Numbered from the stretch's first letter, positions 25,174 to 34,619 are shown. The stretch: DNA of 64,000 nt from an uncultured Lachnospiraceae bacterium (GCA_947363565.1 CANAPP010000008.1:1-64000), one strand, 5' to 3'. Made by a program: numbers and translations. The notes: generated by a model not told the origin, from the letters alone.

Positions 25174-26724
25174 ATGAAGATTTTGGATTTGAAGATCAGA
25201 AATTTTGGCAAACTGGAGGATCGGCAGATCAGACTGTCCGAGGGGATCAATCTGGTGTACGGCGAAAATGAATCAGGGAAGTCTACGGTGCATACCTTTA
25301 TCCGGGCGATGTTTTTCGGCCTTGAGCGGGCGAGGGGCAGGGCGGCGGCATACGACACTTACAGTCTTTATGAGCCGTGGGAGAATCCGGGGCAGTATTC
25401 CGGTGCGGTGAGGTTTGCATGCGGCGGCAGGACCTTTGTGCTTGACCGGAACTTTGACAGATATTCCAGGAAGACGGAGTTGTTCTGTGAGGATGACGGA
25501 GAAGAGTTATCCGTAGGTGACGGGGATCTTCAGATGCTTCTCGGAGAATTTTCCGAGGGTGTATACTGTAATACGGTGTCTGTGGGGCAGCTTAATGCAC
25601 GTCCGGGAGAGGCGCTGGCAGTAGCTCTTCGCAACTATGCGACGAATTATTACGCGTCGGGCGGCGGAGATCTGGATCTTGACGCGGCGCTTTTACGGCT
25701 CAAGGAGCGAAGGAAGGAGATCGACCGGCAGATTAAGGAGGATTTCCGTAAAAAACAGGCAGACAGGGAGAGGGTTGAGCAGGAAGCATCTTATATCTGG
25801 CGGGAGATGCACAGGCTGCAGACGGAGAGTGATAACCTGAAGGAAAGGATCGCATACCGCAGGGCGCATCAGCCCCAGAGGGAAGAGCCGGAAAATAACC
25901 GGGTGATCGATGAGCTGCGCCCGGGGAAATGGCGGATCCATCCGCTGGAGATACTTGTTTTTGTCATAGTGGTAGTGCTGGTATTTATGTTTATCCAAAG
26001 GCCCTGGAATTATCTTGTGGCGATTGTGCTTGCGCTTTTATGCCTGATCTATACGTGGAACCGCTTAAAGGTAAGTAAAAAGCAGGAAAAGAGCGAGCCG
26101 GAGAAGCTCCTGGAGGAGATTACGCCGGAGGAGGAAAAGATACCGTTGGAGAAGCTCTACTGGGAGCTTGAGCGGAGCGAAGAGGAACTCGGGGAAAAGC
26201 AGGTACAGTACAATAATCTCCGCGAGCAGTTGGAAGAGATGGATGAGATGGGCGAAGAGTTTTGGGAGCAGGAGCGGCAGCGGGAAGCGGTGGATCTTGC
26301 GATGGATAAGATCGATGAGTTGTCCCTCAAACTCCAGAAGCAGATGGAGCAGAAGATGAATGATCTTCTGTCCGAGATGATCAGTGAGCTTACCGGAGGG
26401 AAGTATACCCGCCTCGTCATTGGGGACGGGTTAAAGATGTGCCTTATACGGGATGGGCGGCGGATTCCTGTAGAATATCTGAGCCGCGGAACCGCGGAGC
26501 AGGTTTATCTGGCGCTCCGTATGGTATCGGCAAGAGTTTTTCAGGAGGAAGAGCTGCCGGTTCTGCTTGATGATACGTTTGCGTATTACGATGATGTAAG
26601 GCTTAAAAATACGCTGAGATGGTTAGGCAGCAATAAAAACCAGGTGATTCTCTTTACCTGTCAGAACAGAGAGGAGGAGGCGCTTAAGGCGCTTGGGGTA
26701 AAGTATCAGAAGATTAAGATATGA
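25174..26724 (+). CDS. Compact SbcC/YhaN-like SMC-type ATPase with central membrane hairpin
   Basis: The 516-residue ATPase has Walker A (YGENESGKSTVHTF) near residue 29, an ABC signature (EYLSRGTAEQVYLALRM) and Walker B (LPVLLDDTFAYYDD) at the C-terminus, as in Rad50/SbcC. Between the ATPase halves are two short coiled-coil arms. Where SbcC has a zinc hook there are two adjacent hydrophobic segments (about residues 262-290) and no CxxC motif. The protein is about half the length of typical SbcC. It probably tethers the nuclease complex to the membrane. It pairs with the SbcD-like gene just upstream. Confidence 0.85.
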   Translation: MKILDLKIRNFGKLEDRQIRLSEGINLVYGENESGKSTVHTFIRAMFFGLERARGRAAAYDTYSLYEPWENPGQYSGAVRFACGGRTFVLDRNFDRYSRKTELFCEDDGEELSVGDGDLQMLLGEFSEGVYCNTVSVGQLNARPGEALAVALRNYATNYYASGGGDLDLDAALLRLKERRKEIDRQIKEDFRKKQADRERVEQEASYIWREMHRLQTESDNLKERIAYRRAHQPQREEPENNRVIDELRPGKWRIHPLEILVFVIVVVLVFMFIQRPWNYLVAIVLALLCLIYTWNRLKVSKKQEKSEPEKLLEEITPEEEKIPLEKLYWELERSEEELGEKQVQYNNLREQLEEMDEMGEEFWEQERQREAVDLAMDKIDELSLKLQKQMEQKMNDLLSEMISELTGGKYTRLVIGDGLKMCLIRDGRRIPVEYLSRGTAEQVYLALRMVSARVFQEEELPVLLDDTFAYYDDVRLKNTLRWLGSNKNQVILFTCQNREEEALKALGVKYQKIKI

Positions 26725-26770
26725 TCAAGATGTGATCAAAATATGAAAGGATGATTAAATATCACAAGAA

Positions 26771-26809
26771 AACATTACCGCCATTACGGGTGTAATGGCG
26801 GTGAATGTT
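26771..26809. terminator. Hairpin terminator between convergent sbcC-like and prs
   Basis: AACATTACCGCCATTAC (26771-26787) pairs with 26792-26809 with a small bulge. On the minus strand it is followed by TTTTC, so it best serves prs. The plus-strand side lacks a T-run. Confidence 0.7.
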
Positions 26810-26906
26810 AAGGGTTAGGTTAAATTAATAATATTTTTTGGATAAGTCATGCTTATCCTGTTACATAATCAGCATACCATATTCTGGCATAAAGGGCAAG
26901 AGGAAA

Positions 26907-28094
26907 TTAAACTTCTTCTCCCCGGTTATACCGTTCTACGATATCGACAATCCGCTCACTCGGATTCAGTATACTGTTGATAGAACCGTCATGGTTCAGC
27001 GTGTCGATCATCAGTGCGATATATTTGCTCATGTCGCAGTCGATATAATATGGGCGCTCAAGCAGCTCCGGCGTCTGATAGATCAGGTTGGAAGTTAAGA
27101 TCCCATCAATCAATCCTTCTTCGTATGCTTTATCGAATTTATCCAGGCCGTTGGTGAACAGGCCGAAGGTTGCGGCGGCAAAAATGCGCTTTGCCTTTCG
27201 GTTCTTAAGCTGCTGCGCCACGTCCAGGATACTGTCTCCGGAGGATATCATATCATCCAGGATAATGACATCCTTCCCCTCTACGGAGGAGCCGAGGAAC
27301 TCGTGAGCTACGATTGGGTTGCGCCCATCGACAATCTTCGTGTAATCACGTCTCTTATAAAACATCCCCATATCCAGGTTCAGCACATTGGCAAGATAGA
27401 CGGCACGTCCGGTAGCGCCCTCGTCAGGACTGATGGCCATCATGTGGTCACTGTCAATCTTAAGGTCCTTATATTTGCGCAGAAGCCCCTTGACAAACTG
27501 ATAGGTCGGGCGTACAGTCTCAAAACCGCTGAGCGGTATAGCGTTCTGTACCCGCGGATCGTGGGCGTCGAAGGTGATGATATTATCTGCGCCCATACGG
27601 ACCAGCTCCTGAAGTGCCAGCGCGCAGTCTAAGGACTCACGGCCGCTCCGTTTGTGCTGGCGGCTCTCGTAAAGGAACGGCATGATCACATTGATCCTGC
27701 GTGCCTTTCCGCCGATGGCGGCGATGACCCGCTTAAGGTTCTGATAATGGTCATCCGGCGACATATGGTTTGTGCAGCCTGTCAGTGAATAGGTCAGGCT
27801 GTAGTTACAGACATCTACCATGAGGTAGATGTCCCGCCCCCGGACGGATTCAGCGATAATGCCCTTGGCCTCCCCAGAGCCAAAGCGGGGAACTTTTGCG
27901 TCGATAAGATAGGTGTCCTTCTCGTAGCCATTGAAGACCACATCGTCCTTAAACGTGTGCCCGTCTTCGTGGCGCCATTTCACGATGTAATCATTCACGC
28001 GGTTTCCCATATCCTTGCAGCCATCCAGAGCGATGATCCCAAGTGCGCCTACGGGAATGTTTTCAAGAACACGTTCATTACGGCGTAACATCAT
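26907..28094 (-). CDS. prs: Ribose-phosphate pyrophosphokinase (PRPP synthetase)
   Basis: This enzyme makes PRPP from ribose-5-phosphate and ATP for nucleotide, His and Trp synthesis. The 395-residue protein is longer than the usual 310-320 residues, with an N-terminal extension of about 50 residues and further insertions, a form seen in Lachnospiraceae. Conserved parts include MPFLYESRQHKRSGRE (pyrophosphate loop region), TFDAHDPRVQNAIP and the PRPP loop VIILDDMISSGDSI. The gene overlaps the dnaI stop by 17 nt. ATG 28094 and ATG 28091 are both possible after GGGAGGT. Confidence 0.9.
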   Translation of the reverse strand: MMLRRNERVLENIPVGALGIIALDGCKDMGNRVNDYIVKWRHEDGHTFKDDVVFNGYEKDTYLIDAKVPRFGSGEAKGIIAESVRGRDIYLMVDVCNYSLTYSLTGCTNHMSPDDHYQNLKRVIAAIGGKARRINVIMPFLYESRQHKRSGRESLDCALALQELVRMGADNIITFDAHDPRVQNAIPLSGFETVRPTYQFVKGLLRKYKDLKIDSDHMMAISPDEGATGRAVYLANVLNLDMGMFYKRRDYTKIVDGRNPIVAHEFLGSSVEGKDVIILDDMISSGDSILDVAQQLKNRKAKRIFAAATFGLFTNGLDKFDKAYEEGLIDGILTSNLIYQTPELLERPYYIDCDMSKYIALMIDTLNHDGSINSILNPSERIVDIVERYNRGEEV

Positions 28095-29091
28095 TCGTAC
28101 CTCCCAAATTTAATAGTTTCTTCTGGATACGGATGTCGTCACCGATAAGCCGCAGTATCATATAATTACTGCTGATACGGGAAAAGATCCGTTCCGAATA
28201 AATAGAATTGATGTCGTCAAGTGTAAGGTTTGTAGAAATAACAGTCGGTTTTCTGCGCAGGATACGCTCGTTCAGGCATACAAATAACTGTGACACGGTA
28301 AAAGAATTAGAAAGTTCTGTTCCGAGATCATCGATAATAAGCAGATCACAGTCATAAACATGACGAAAAACATCGGCATCCGTCTCTTCCTTTTTCCCAA
28401 AAGTGCTCTTCGCAAAATAATCGAAAAGCTGTACTGCTGAAAAGTAAATGACAGAATTAGACTTATCCATCAGTTCCTTTGCAATGCAGTGGGTAAGGAA
28501 GGTTTTCCCGACGCCGGTGTCCCCGTATAGTAATATGTTGCAGAATTCTTCCGAAAAGTGGTCTGCAAACTGGCGGCAGACTCTCAGTGCAGTCTGCATA
28601 GATTCCCGCGAGGATCTGCCCGTAAGCGGGTCGATATAATTGCTGGAATAGTAATCTGTGCAGAACGTAGAAAAATTTTCCTGCTCAAGTATCTCCTGCA
28701 GATTAGACTGCATGTATAATAAATCCACGATTGCTTTTTGCAGACAGTGGCATTTATCCGTTCCGATATATCCGGTGTCCCGGCAGTCCGGACAAGTATA
28801 GTGAAGCTCCAGGTAATCTGCGGGCAGTCCCGCAGACTTAAGAAGCTCCTTTTTCCTGGTAAACAGATACGACAACTGTTCCTTTAACTGCCCCAGAGCA
28901 GAGTCATCGCCTTCAAGAAGATGGCGGGCTTTGGAAACGCTCAGCGAGGAGATAGTGTCATCTAATTCCTTTAACTCGGGAATACGGGCATAGGCAGTTT
29001 TGTACCGCTTACGGAGCCTGTGCTCATTATCAAGTTGTCTGAGTTCATAAGTACGCATCAACTGGTCGTACTGTGAATTAGAAAGTGCCAT
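28078..29091 (-). CDS. dnaI: DnaI/DnaC-type replicative helicase loader ATPase
   Basis: The 337-residue AAA+ ATPase loads the DnaB-type helicase at the origin. The N-terminal region includes a zinc-binding cluster (CPDCRDTGYIGTDKCHC near residue 100). The ATPase domain has Walker A GDTGVGKTFLTHCIA, Walker B DLLIIDDLGTE and sensor 1 in TVISTNLT. ATG 29091 follows AAGGAG. It lies 26 nt downstream of the DnaD-like gene and overlaps prs, forming a dnaD-dnaI-prs operon. The symbol follows the Bacillus usage; DnaC is the alternative name. Confidence 0.88.
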   Translation of the reverse strand: MALSNSQYDQLMRTYELRQLDNEHRLRKRYKTAYARIPELKELDDTISSLSVSKARHLLEGDDSALGQLKEQLSYLFTRKKELLKSAGLPADYLELHYTCPDCRDTGYIGTDKCHCLQKAIVDLLYMQSNLQEILEQENFSTFCTDYYSSNYIDPLTGRSSRESMQTALRVCRQFADHFSEEFCNILLYGDTGVGKTFLTHCIAKELMDKSNSVIYFSAVQLFDYFAKSTFGKKEETDADVFRHVYDCDLLIIDDLGTELSNSFTVSQLFVCLNERILRRKPTVISTNLTLDDINSIYSERIFSRISSNYMILRLIGDDIRIQKKLLNLGGTNDVTP

Positions 29092-29117
29092 AAAAGCATT
29101 CTCCTTATACTATCCGA

Positions 29118-30110
29118 TTACTGCTGCAGGAGTCTGCGTTCCAGCTCGTCCATGTCATAAGAACGGCTGTCAAAGTTGTTGAATTTGTTATTCGTCTTAC
29201 GCCCTGCATTAGCATTTCTCTGTGCCTTCGCGTTCTCGCGGCTTGCCGCCTTCTGTTCTTTTGCCTTCAGATAGTCAGAATCAGCGGCGGCGATATCCTC
29301 CAGATTGTGGACACCCTTATCAAACCAGCGTTTTAAGATTGATTCGGTATAATCAAAGCTTGGCTGGTGGATGGCATCCATCGTGCGGTTTACCGCTTCT
29401 ATGACCATCGCAGAGGAAAAGCCGTATTCCTCGTACCATCTTTTGATAAAAGAAATCTCCGAAGCGGCAGGCGCCCTCCCTTTAATTCCGTAAGCATTCA
29501 AAACAGTATAATAGTTCTTGTTGTAGAAAACCGTATTGCACTTGGCCTGTGCCACGGTAGTAATGTTCTGCTCATGCCAGGATAATGCTACCTTCCTGAT
29601 ATAGTGGATGCTTTTATGATTATTCTCGACGCAGTATTCGATGAGATATTCGATCAGGTCTGCGGACATGCCGAGAGACTCATAAAAGTATGTAATAGCA
29701 TCCATCTCTGTATGAGACAGTGTCTTTTGCAGATATTGCTCTGTTACATGGAGTATTTCCCTAAACTCCTTGCGTGACCGGAAACGTTCGATGTCGGACA
29801 CGTCCGAGGCGTGAAGCTCAGCAGAAGGAACTGCTGCCGGGCAATCTGCCTCTGTCCGGATCTCGTAGTCTAATAACCCCTGGTTTTTCCAATAATTCAG
29901 TGCGCGGATAACATCCTTCTCTGTGTCGTCAAGCGCATCGGCAATCTGTGAGATCGTCGGGATGCCGCCTGGCCCTTTCAGATGGCGCAGCAAAAAAAGA
30001 TAAACCTTTACATACTCCCCATTAGCATTCGCCATGTGTTCGTCGATAAACTCGTTCTCCAGTACGGTCGTGTTCGTCTGCACATGGTTTGTAAGGGTTA
30101 ACTTTGTCAT
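29118..30110 (-). CDS. DnaD/DnaB-like primosome protein with two DnaD domains
   Basis: The 330-residue protein has an N-terminal winged-helix part (NGEYVKVYLFLLRHLKG, ISQIADALDDTEKDVIRAL) and two tandem DnaD/DnaB_2 helical domains: about residues 115-205 (YFYESLGMSADLIEYLIEYC) and about residues 210-285 (IKRWYEEYGFSSAMVIEAVN, YTESILKRWFDKG). DnaD/DnaB proteins bridge DnaA at the origin and the helicase loader in low-GC Firmicutes. ATG 30110 is chosen because homology starts at MTKLTLTNHV and TTGGAGGA precedes it; an upstream start at 30224 would span the promoter. A DnaA-box cluster lies about 130 nt upstream. Confidence 0.88.
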   Translation of the reverse strand: MTKLTLTNHVQTNTTVLENEFIDEHMANANGEYVKVYLFLLRHLKGPGGIPTISQIADALDDTEKDVIRALNYWKNQGLLDYEIRTEADCPAAVPSAELHASDVSDIERFRSRKEFREILHVTEQYLQKTLSHTEMDAITYFYESLGMSADLIEYLIEYCVENNHKSIHYIRKVALSWHEQNITTVAQAKCNTVFYNKNYYTVLNAYGIKGRAPAASEISFIKRWYEEYGFSSAMVIEAVNRTMDAIHQPSFDYTESILKRWFDKGVHNLEDIAAADSDYLKAKEQKAASRENAKAQRNANAGRKTNNKFNNFDSRSYDMDELERRLLQQ

Positions 30111-30179
30111 AGTTTTGCCAGTCCTCCAAGACAGATAAATAATGATGAAGGGGATGTCCTCCCCCGTTATGCAAGACTT

Positions 30180-30185
30180 ATTATA
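30180..30185 (-). promoter_or_regulatory. -10 element of the dnaD-dnaI-prs promoter
   Basis: TATAAT reads on the minus strand at 30185-30180, 70 nt upstream of the dnaD start. The matching -35 region is a T-run (about 30208-30203), a weak match to consensus. Confidence 0.5.
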
Positions 30186-30237
30186 GCCTAACAGGGCTGA
30201 CAAAAAAAGAAATTTTTGAGCCAAAAACGAGGTTTTT

Positions 30238-30269
30238 TGTGGATAAAATTCTGTGGAAAATGTGGATAA
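30238..30269. promoter_or_regulatory. Cluster of three DnaA boxes upstream of dnaD
   Basis: TGTGGATAA, the complement of the DnaA box TTATCCACA, occurs perfectly at 30238-30246 and 30261-30269. A one-mismatch copy, TGTGGAAAA, lies between them at 30252-30260. All three have the same orientation within 32 bp. They sit between the murC stop (30270) and the dnaD -10 element, about 60-95 nt upstream of the predicted start of transcription, next to an AT-rich stretch. Confidence 0.8.
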
Positions 30270-31649
30270 CTACGGTTTCAAAAGCGCTTCTCCAATATTT
30301 ACAACGTCTCCGGCGCCCATAGTTATCAACATATCGCCTTTTTGACATTTTTCGAGACAGAATGACTCGATGGCTTCAAAGGAGGGCAGGTAGTATGCAT
30401 CCACGCCATTTTCACAAAGCTCCTTCGCCAGGTCTTCGGAGCAGACACCTAAAGTGTCAGTCTCCCTGGCTGCATAAATATCTGCCAGAATCACATGGTC
30501 AGTGTAGGATAAGGCGTCGGTAAAATCATGGAAGAGAGCCTTGGTCCTTGTATAAGTATGGGGCTGGAATATGCACCAGATCTCCCGGTGGGGATAGTGT
30601 CTCGCAGCTAAAAGGGAGGCGCGTATCTCCGTCGGATGATGGGCATAGTCGTCGATCACGGTGATGCCGTCAACCTCGCCCTTATATTCAAAGCGCCGTT
30701 TTGTGCCGCGGAATTTCTTAAGTCCCGCGCAGGCATCCTCGGCGGAAATATCAAGAAGGTCTGCGACAGCCAGTGCGGCCAGTGCGTTTGATACATTGTG
30801 GTCGCCGTTGACGGACAGGGTGATTCGCCGTACGAAGGTTCCTTTCTTAACAAAATCAAAAGAAGCGTTGCCAAGCTCATTGTGCAGGATATTGACAGCG
30901 GCGTAGTCCATGGAGCTGTCACTGCCGTAAGTGATGACCTTGCAGTTAAGGCCGTCGGTAATGCCTTCGAACCGCTCGATGTCCCCGCTGATGACAAGAT
31001 ATCCGTCCTGCGGGAGAAGTTCTGCAAACCGTCGGAAGGAATGGCGGATATCCTCCAGATCTTTGAAGAAATCCAGATGATCCTCGTCGATATTTAAGAT
31101 GACGCTGATCTTCGGGAAAAATTCAAGAAAGCTGTTGGTATATTCGCAGGCTTCCGTCAAAAATATCTCGGAATTCCCGACCCGGATATTGCCCCCGATG
31201 GCATGGAGGATCCCTCCGACGGAGACGGTAGGGTCTGTGCCGGCAGCCAAAAGGATGTGCGCCAGCATGGAGGTGGTGGTCGTCTTGCCGTGGGTTCCCG
31301 AGACGGCGATCGGCATATCGTAGTTGGTCATAAGCTGCCCGAGGAGCTGAGCGCGCGTCAGCATAGAAAGCCCTTTTTCGATGGCAGCCTTATATTCTTC
31401 ATTGTCAGGATGGATGGCCGCCGTGTAGACGACCACGTCGATACCGTCAATAATATTAGAAACCTTCTGGCCGTAAAAGACAGTGGCACCCTCGGCCTCA
31501 AGCTGTTCGGTCAGGGGTGAGCGCTTGTTGTCGGAGCCGGAGACGGTGAAGCCTTCTTTCAGGAGAATCTTTGCCAGGCCGCTCATGCTGATGCCGCCGA
31601 TCCCGATAAAATGCACATGAATTGGTTTTTCAAAATTTATTTTATACAT
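30270..31649 (-). CDS. murC: UDP-N-acetylmuramate-L-alanine ligase
   Basis: MurC adds L-alanine to UDP-MurNAc, the first amino acid of the peptidoglycan stem, in the cytoplasm. The 459-residue protein shows the Rossmann region VHFIGIGGISMSGLA, the ATP loop VSGTHGKTTTTSML, LNIDEDHLDFF and the C-terminal DDYAHHPTEIRASL. A GTG at 31655 extends the frame by two codons, but it touches the AGGAAGG ribosome site; ATG 31649 has proper spacing. It is divergent from glgC and followed by the DnaA-box cluster and the dnaD operon. Confidence 0.94.
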   Translation of the reverse strand: MYKINFEKPIHVHFIGIGGISMSGLAKILLKEGFTVSGSDNKRSPLTEQLEAEGATVFYGQKVSNIIDGIDVVVYTAAIHPDNEEYKAAIEKGLSMLTRAQLLGQLMTNYDMPIAVSGTHGKTTTTSMLAHILLAAGTDPTVSVGGILHAIGGNIRVGNSEIFLTEACEYTNSFLEFFPKISVILNIDEDHLDFFKDLEDIRHSFRRFAELLPQDGYLVISGDIERFEGITDGLNCKVITYGSDSSMDYAAVNILHNELGNASFDFVKKGTFVRRITLSVNGDHNVSNALAALAVADLLDISAEDACAGLKKFRGTKRRFEYKGEVDGITVIDDYAHHPTEIRASLLAARHYPHREIWCIFQPHTYTRTKALFHDFTDALSYTDHVILADIYAARETDTLGVCSEDLAKELCENGVDAYYLPSFEAIESFCLEKCQKGDMLITMGAGDVVNIGEALLKP

Positions 31650-31673
31650 AAACACCTTCCTGTTCCATATAAT

Positions 31674-31685
31674 GGCACTAGTGCC
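31674..31685. promoter_or_regulatory. 12-bp palindrome upstream of murC
   Basis: GGCACTAGTGCC is a perfect palindrome 25 nt upstream of the murC ATG. On the minus strand a TATAAA lies just upstream of it (31695-31690), so the site would sit at the transcription start, a typical repressor position. Confidence 0.45.
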
Positions 31686-31849
31686 AAGAATTTATACACA
31701 TTTACTGTTAATAATGATTTACAATATATCATATAATATATGCTTCTGTCATATTATTATAAACATATATGCAGAAAAAACCAAGATTAAGTTGTTTGTT
31801 ATTTTTCCATAAAAAGTTGAAGCAAAAGATAAAAATATTGTAAAAATCG

Positions 31850-31878
31850 TTCACTATGGCAAAAAAGTGTGCTATAAT
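31850..31878 (+). promoter_or_regulatory. Promoter of glgC-glgD-spoVG
   Basis: TTCACT (31850-31855), 17 nt, TATAAT (31873-31878). The -10 is perfect and the spacing optimal. The AT-rich region upstream shows no other clear element. Confidence 0.7.
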
Positions 31879-31910
31879 GGCTTTAAAGAAATCTGAGAAG
31901 GGGTGATAAG

Positions 31911-33185
31911 ATGAGAAAAAAAGAGATGATTGCCATGCTGCTTGCCGGCGGACAAGGCAGCAGACTCGGAGTTCTTACAGCAAAAGTTGCGAAGCCGGCA
32001 GTTGCATTTGGAGGAAAGTACCGGATTATCGATTTCCCGCTCAGTAATTGTATTAATTCTGGAATCGATACCGTTGGGGTGCTGACGCAGTATCAGCCCC
32101 TGCGTTTGAATACACATATCGGTATTGGTATTCCGTGGGACTTAGACCGCAATTTCGGCGGCGTATCTATCCTGCCCCCCTATGAGAAGAGCGGGAGCAG
32201 CGAGTGGTATACGGGCACTGCCAATGCGATTTACCAGAACCTTGATTATATGGAGACATTTAGCCCGGATTATGTGTTGATTCTCTCGGGCGACCATATC
32301 TATAAGATGGATTATGAGGTCATGTTAGACTATCACAAGGAAAATCAGGCGGATGTTACGATTGCCGCTATGCCGGTTCCGATGGAGGAGGCCAGCAGGT
32401 TTGGTATCGTCGTGGCGGAGGAGGACGGGCAGATCACAGAGTTCCAGGAAAAGCCTGAGCAGCCGAAGAGCAACCTGGCGTCGATGGGCATCTATATCTT
32501 TAGCTGGCCGGTTCTTAAAGAGGCATTGATTTCGCTTAGGGAAGTGCATGGCTGTGATTTCGGCAAGCATATCATCCCGCACTGCCATGGGATGGGGAAG
32601 CGGTTATTCGCTTACGAGTACAACGGCTACTGGAAGGATGTAGGGACTCTTGGTTCTTATTGGGAAGCGAATATGGAGCTGATTGACATCATCCCGGAGT
32701 TTAACCTTTATGAGGAATTCTGGAAGATCTATACGAACAGCGGTATATTGCCGCCCCAGTATATTTCCGCGAATTCCGTGATCGAGAAGAGTATTATCAG
32801 CAACGGCTGTGAGATTTACGGAGAGGTGCATAACTGTGTGATCGGTGCAGGCGTGACGATCGGACAAGGTGCTGTGGTCCGCGATTCCATCATTATGCAG
32901 GATGTGAAGATCGGGGACGGCTGTGTGATCGATAAGGCGATCATCGCAGAGAACAGTGAGATCGGCAAGGGCTGTACCCTTGGTATCGGCAAGGAGATCC
33001 CCAATAAGCTCAAACCGTCCGTATACTCTTTCGGGCTTGTGACCATCGGGGAGAATTCCAAAATACCGGACGGTGTACAGATCGGTAAGAATACAGCCAT
33101 AAGCGGCGTTACAGAGAAGTATGACTATCCGGACAGCATACTAGAGAGCGGAGAGACTTTGATAAAGGCAGGTGAGCGTTTATGA
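31911..33185 (+). CDS. glgC: Glucose-1-phosphate adenylyltransferase, catalytic subunit
   Basis: GlgC makes ADP-glucose from glucose-1-phosphate and ATP, the committed step of glycogen (granulose) synthesis. The 424-residue protein has the N-terminal nucleotidyltransferase signature [32 protein letters not shown] and the sugar-phosphate region [17 protein letters not shown] with [22 protein letters not shown]-terminal left-handed beta helix follows (repeats such as [14 protein letters not shown]). ATG 31911 follows GAAGGGGTG. Its stop overlaps the glgD start by 4 nt (ATGA). Confidence 0.95.
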   Translation: MRKKEMIAMLLAGGQGSRLGVLTAKVAKPAVAFGGKYRIIDFPLSNCINSGIDTVGVLTQYQPLRLNTHIGIGIPWDLDRNFGGVSILPPYEKSGSSEWYTGTANAIYQNLDYMETFSPDYVLILSGDHIYKMDYEVMLDYHKENQADVTIAAMPVPMEEASRFGIVVAEEDGQITEFQEKPEQPKSNLASMGIYIFSWPVLKEALISLREVHGCDFGKHIIPHCHGMGKRLFAYEYNGYWKDVGTLGSYWEANMELIDIIPEFNLYEEFWKIYTNSGILPPQYISANSVIEKSIISNGCEIYGEVHNCVIGAGVTIGQGAVVRDSIIMQDVKIGDGCVIDKAIIAENSEIGKGCTLGIGKEIPNKLKPSVYSFGLVTIGENSKIPDGVQIGKNTAISGVTEKYDYPDSILESGETLIKAGERL

Positions 33186-34300
33186 GAGCAGTAGGACTTA
33201 TACTGGCAGGCGGCAACAGCCATAAGATGCGCGAACTGACCAGGAAGCGGGCAGTGGCGGCCATGCCGATGGCAGGGAGCTACCGGGCGATTGATTTTAC
33301 GCTCAGCAATATGTCGAATTCCCATATTCAGAAGGTGGCGGTGCTGACCCAGTACAACGCCCGCTCGCTGAATGAGCATCTGAATTCTTCCAAGTGGTGG
33401 GATTTCGGAAGAAAGCACGGAGGGCTTTATGTATTTACCCCGACCATTACGGCGGATAACGGGAACTGGTACAGAGGAACATCGGATGCGATCTACCAAA
33501 ATCTGGAGTTCCTGAGGAAATGCCATGAGCCGTACGTGGTCATCGCTTCGGGCGATGCCGTGTACAAGATGGATTACAACAAGATACTGGAATATCATAT
33601 CGCGAAGAAGGCGGATATTACAGTTGGATATAAAGAGCTGGATTCCTATGAGGAGGCCAGCAGGTTTGGAACAATTAAGATGAATGAATCTATGCGCATT
33701 GAGGAGTTTGAGGAAAAGCCGATGGTGGCTAATTCGAGTGTAGTTTCTACCGGGATTTATGTGATCAGGAGAAGGCTCCTCATTGACTTGATCGAACACT
33801 GCGCAGAAGAGGACAGGCATGATTTTGTGACCGATATTTTGATCAGATATAAGAATCTGAAAAAGATATACGGTTATAAAATAAAAGATTACTGGAGCAA
33901 CATTTCAACGGTGGAAGCGTACTATCAGACAAATATGGATTTCCTAAAGCCTGAAGTAAGAAATTATTTTTTCAAAGAGCTACCGGCGATTTATTCCAAA
34001 GTCAGCGATTTGCCGCCGGCAAAATATAATCCGGGGGCAGTAGTTAAAAACAGCATCATAGCGAGTGGGAGTATCATCAATGGAACTGTAGAAAATTCGA
34101 TTCTCTTCAAGAAGACTTTTGTCGGCAACAATTGTGTGATCAAGAATTCAATAATTCTTAACGACGTTTATCTCGGGGACAATACGTATGTGGAAAACTG
34201 TATTGTAGAAAGTCGTGACACAATTCGAGCTAATACGCGTCACGTTGGGGAAAATGGTGTGAAAGTGGTCGTTGAAAAAAACGAGAGATATGCACTATAG
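33182..34300 (+). CDS. glgD: GlgD, non-catalytic/regulatory ADP-glucose pyrophosphorylase subunit
   Basis: The 372-residue GlgC paralogue has a degenerate nucleotide loop ([20 protein letters not shown] in place of [18 protein letters not shown]). In Firmicutes GlgD pairs with GlgC and raises its activity. The fold is retained, with [34 protein letters not shown] and a C-terminal beta helix ([18 protein letters not shown]). It is translationally coupled to glgC by an ATGA overlap. spoVG lies 31 nt downstream. No glgA, glgB or glgP is in the window. Confidence 0.92.
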   Translation: MRAVGLILAGGNSHKMRELTRKRAVAAMPMAGSYRAIDFTLSNMSNSHIQKVAVLTQYNARSLNEHLNSSKWWDFGRKHGGLYVFTPTITADNGNWYRGTSDAIYQNLEFLRKCHEPYVVIASGDAVYKMDYNKILEYHIAKKADITVGYKELDSYEEASRFGTIKMNESMRIEEFEEKPMVANSSVVSTGIYVIRRRLLIDLIEHCAEEDRHDFVTDILIRYKNLKKIYGYKIKDYWSNISTVEAYYQTNMDFLKPEVRNYFFKELPAIYSKVSDLPPAKYNPGAVVKNSIIASGSIINGTVENSILFKKTFVGNNCVIKNSIILNDVYLGDNTYVENCIVESRDTIRANTRHVGENGVKVVVEKNERYAL

Positions 34301-34331
34301 TTCAACGATTGGACAGAAAGGAGCCATGACT

Positions 34332-34601
34332 ATGCAGATCACAGATGTACGTGCACGCAGAGTGGCAAAAGAAGGGAAACTTAAGGCAGTCGTATCAGTT
34401 ACTATGGATGGAGAATTTGTAGTACACGACATCAAGGTTATCGAAGGTGAGAAAGGCTTGTTTATTGCAATGCCGAGCAAGAAAGCGGTAGATGGCGAAT
34501 ATCGGGATATTGCACATCCGATTAATTCAGGCACCAGGGAGCGCATTCAGAGTATTATTCTCGAGGAATACGAAAAAGCGCTGTTAGAAGATGCTGTGTA
34601 A
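34332..34601 (+). CDS. spoVG: Septation/sporulation regulator SpoVG
   Basis: SpoVG is a small RNA- and DNA-binding protein that modulates septation, sporulation and exopolymer genes. The 89-residue protein aligns well with B. subtilis Spo[55 protein letters not shown] 34332 is chosen because AAAGGAG lies about 10 nt upstream and SpoVG homology begins here. An alternative ATG at 34326 is only 4 nt from that site. It shares a unit with glgC-glgD and is closed by a strong terminator. Confidence 0.93.
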   Translation: MQITDVRARRVAKEGKLKAVVSVTMDGEFVVHDIKVIEGEKGLFIAMPSKKAVDGEYRDIAHPINSGTRERIQSIILEEYEKALLEDAV

Positions 34602-34619
34602 TATTTATCGAAAGTTGGG

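Noticed and set aside
31672-31690. Sigma-54 -24 element suggested by TGGCAC
   Set aside because: No TTGC -12 element follows at the required distance on either strand; the sequence is better read as a palindrome.
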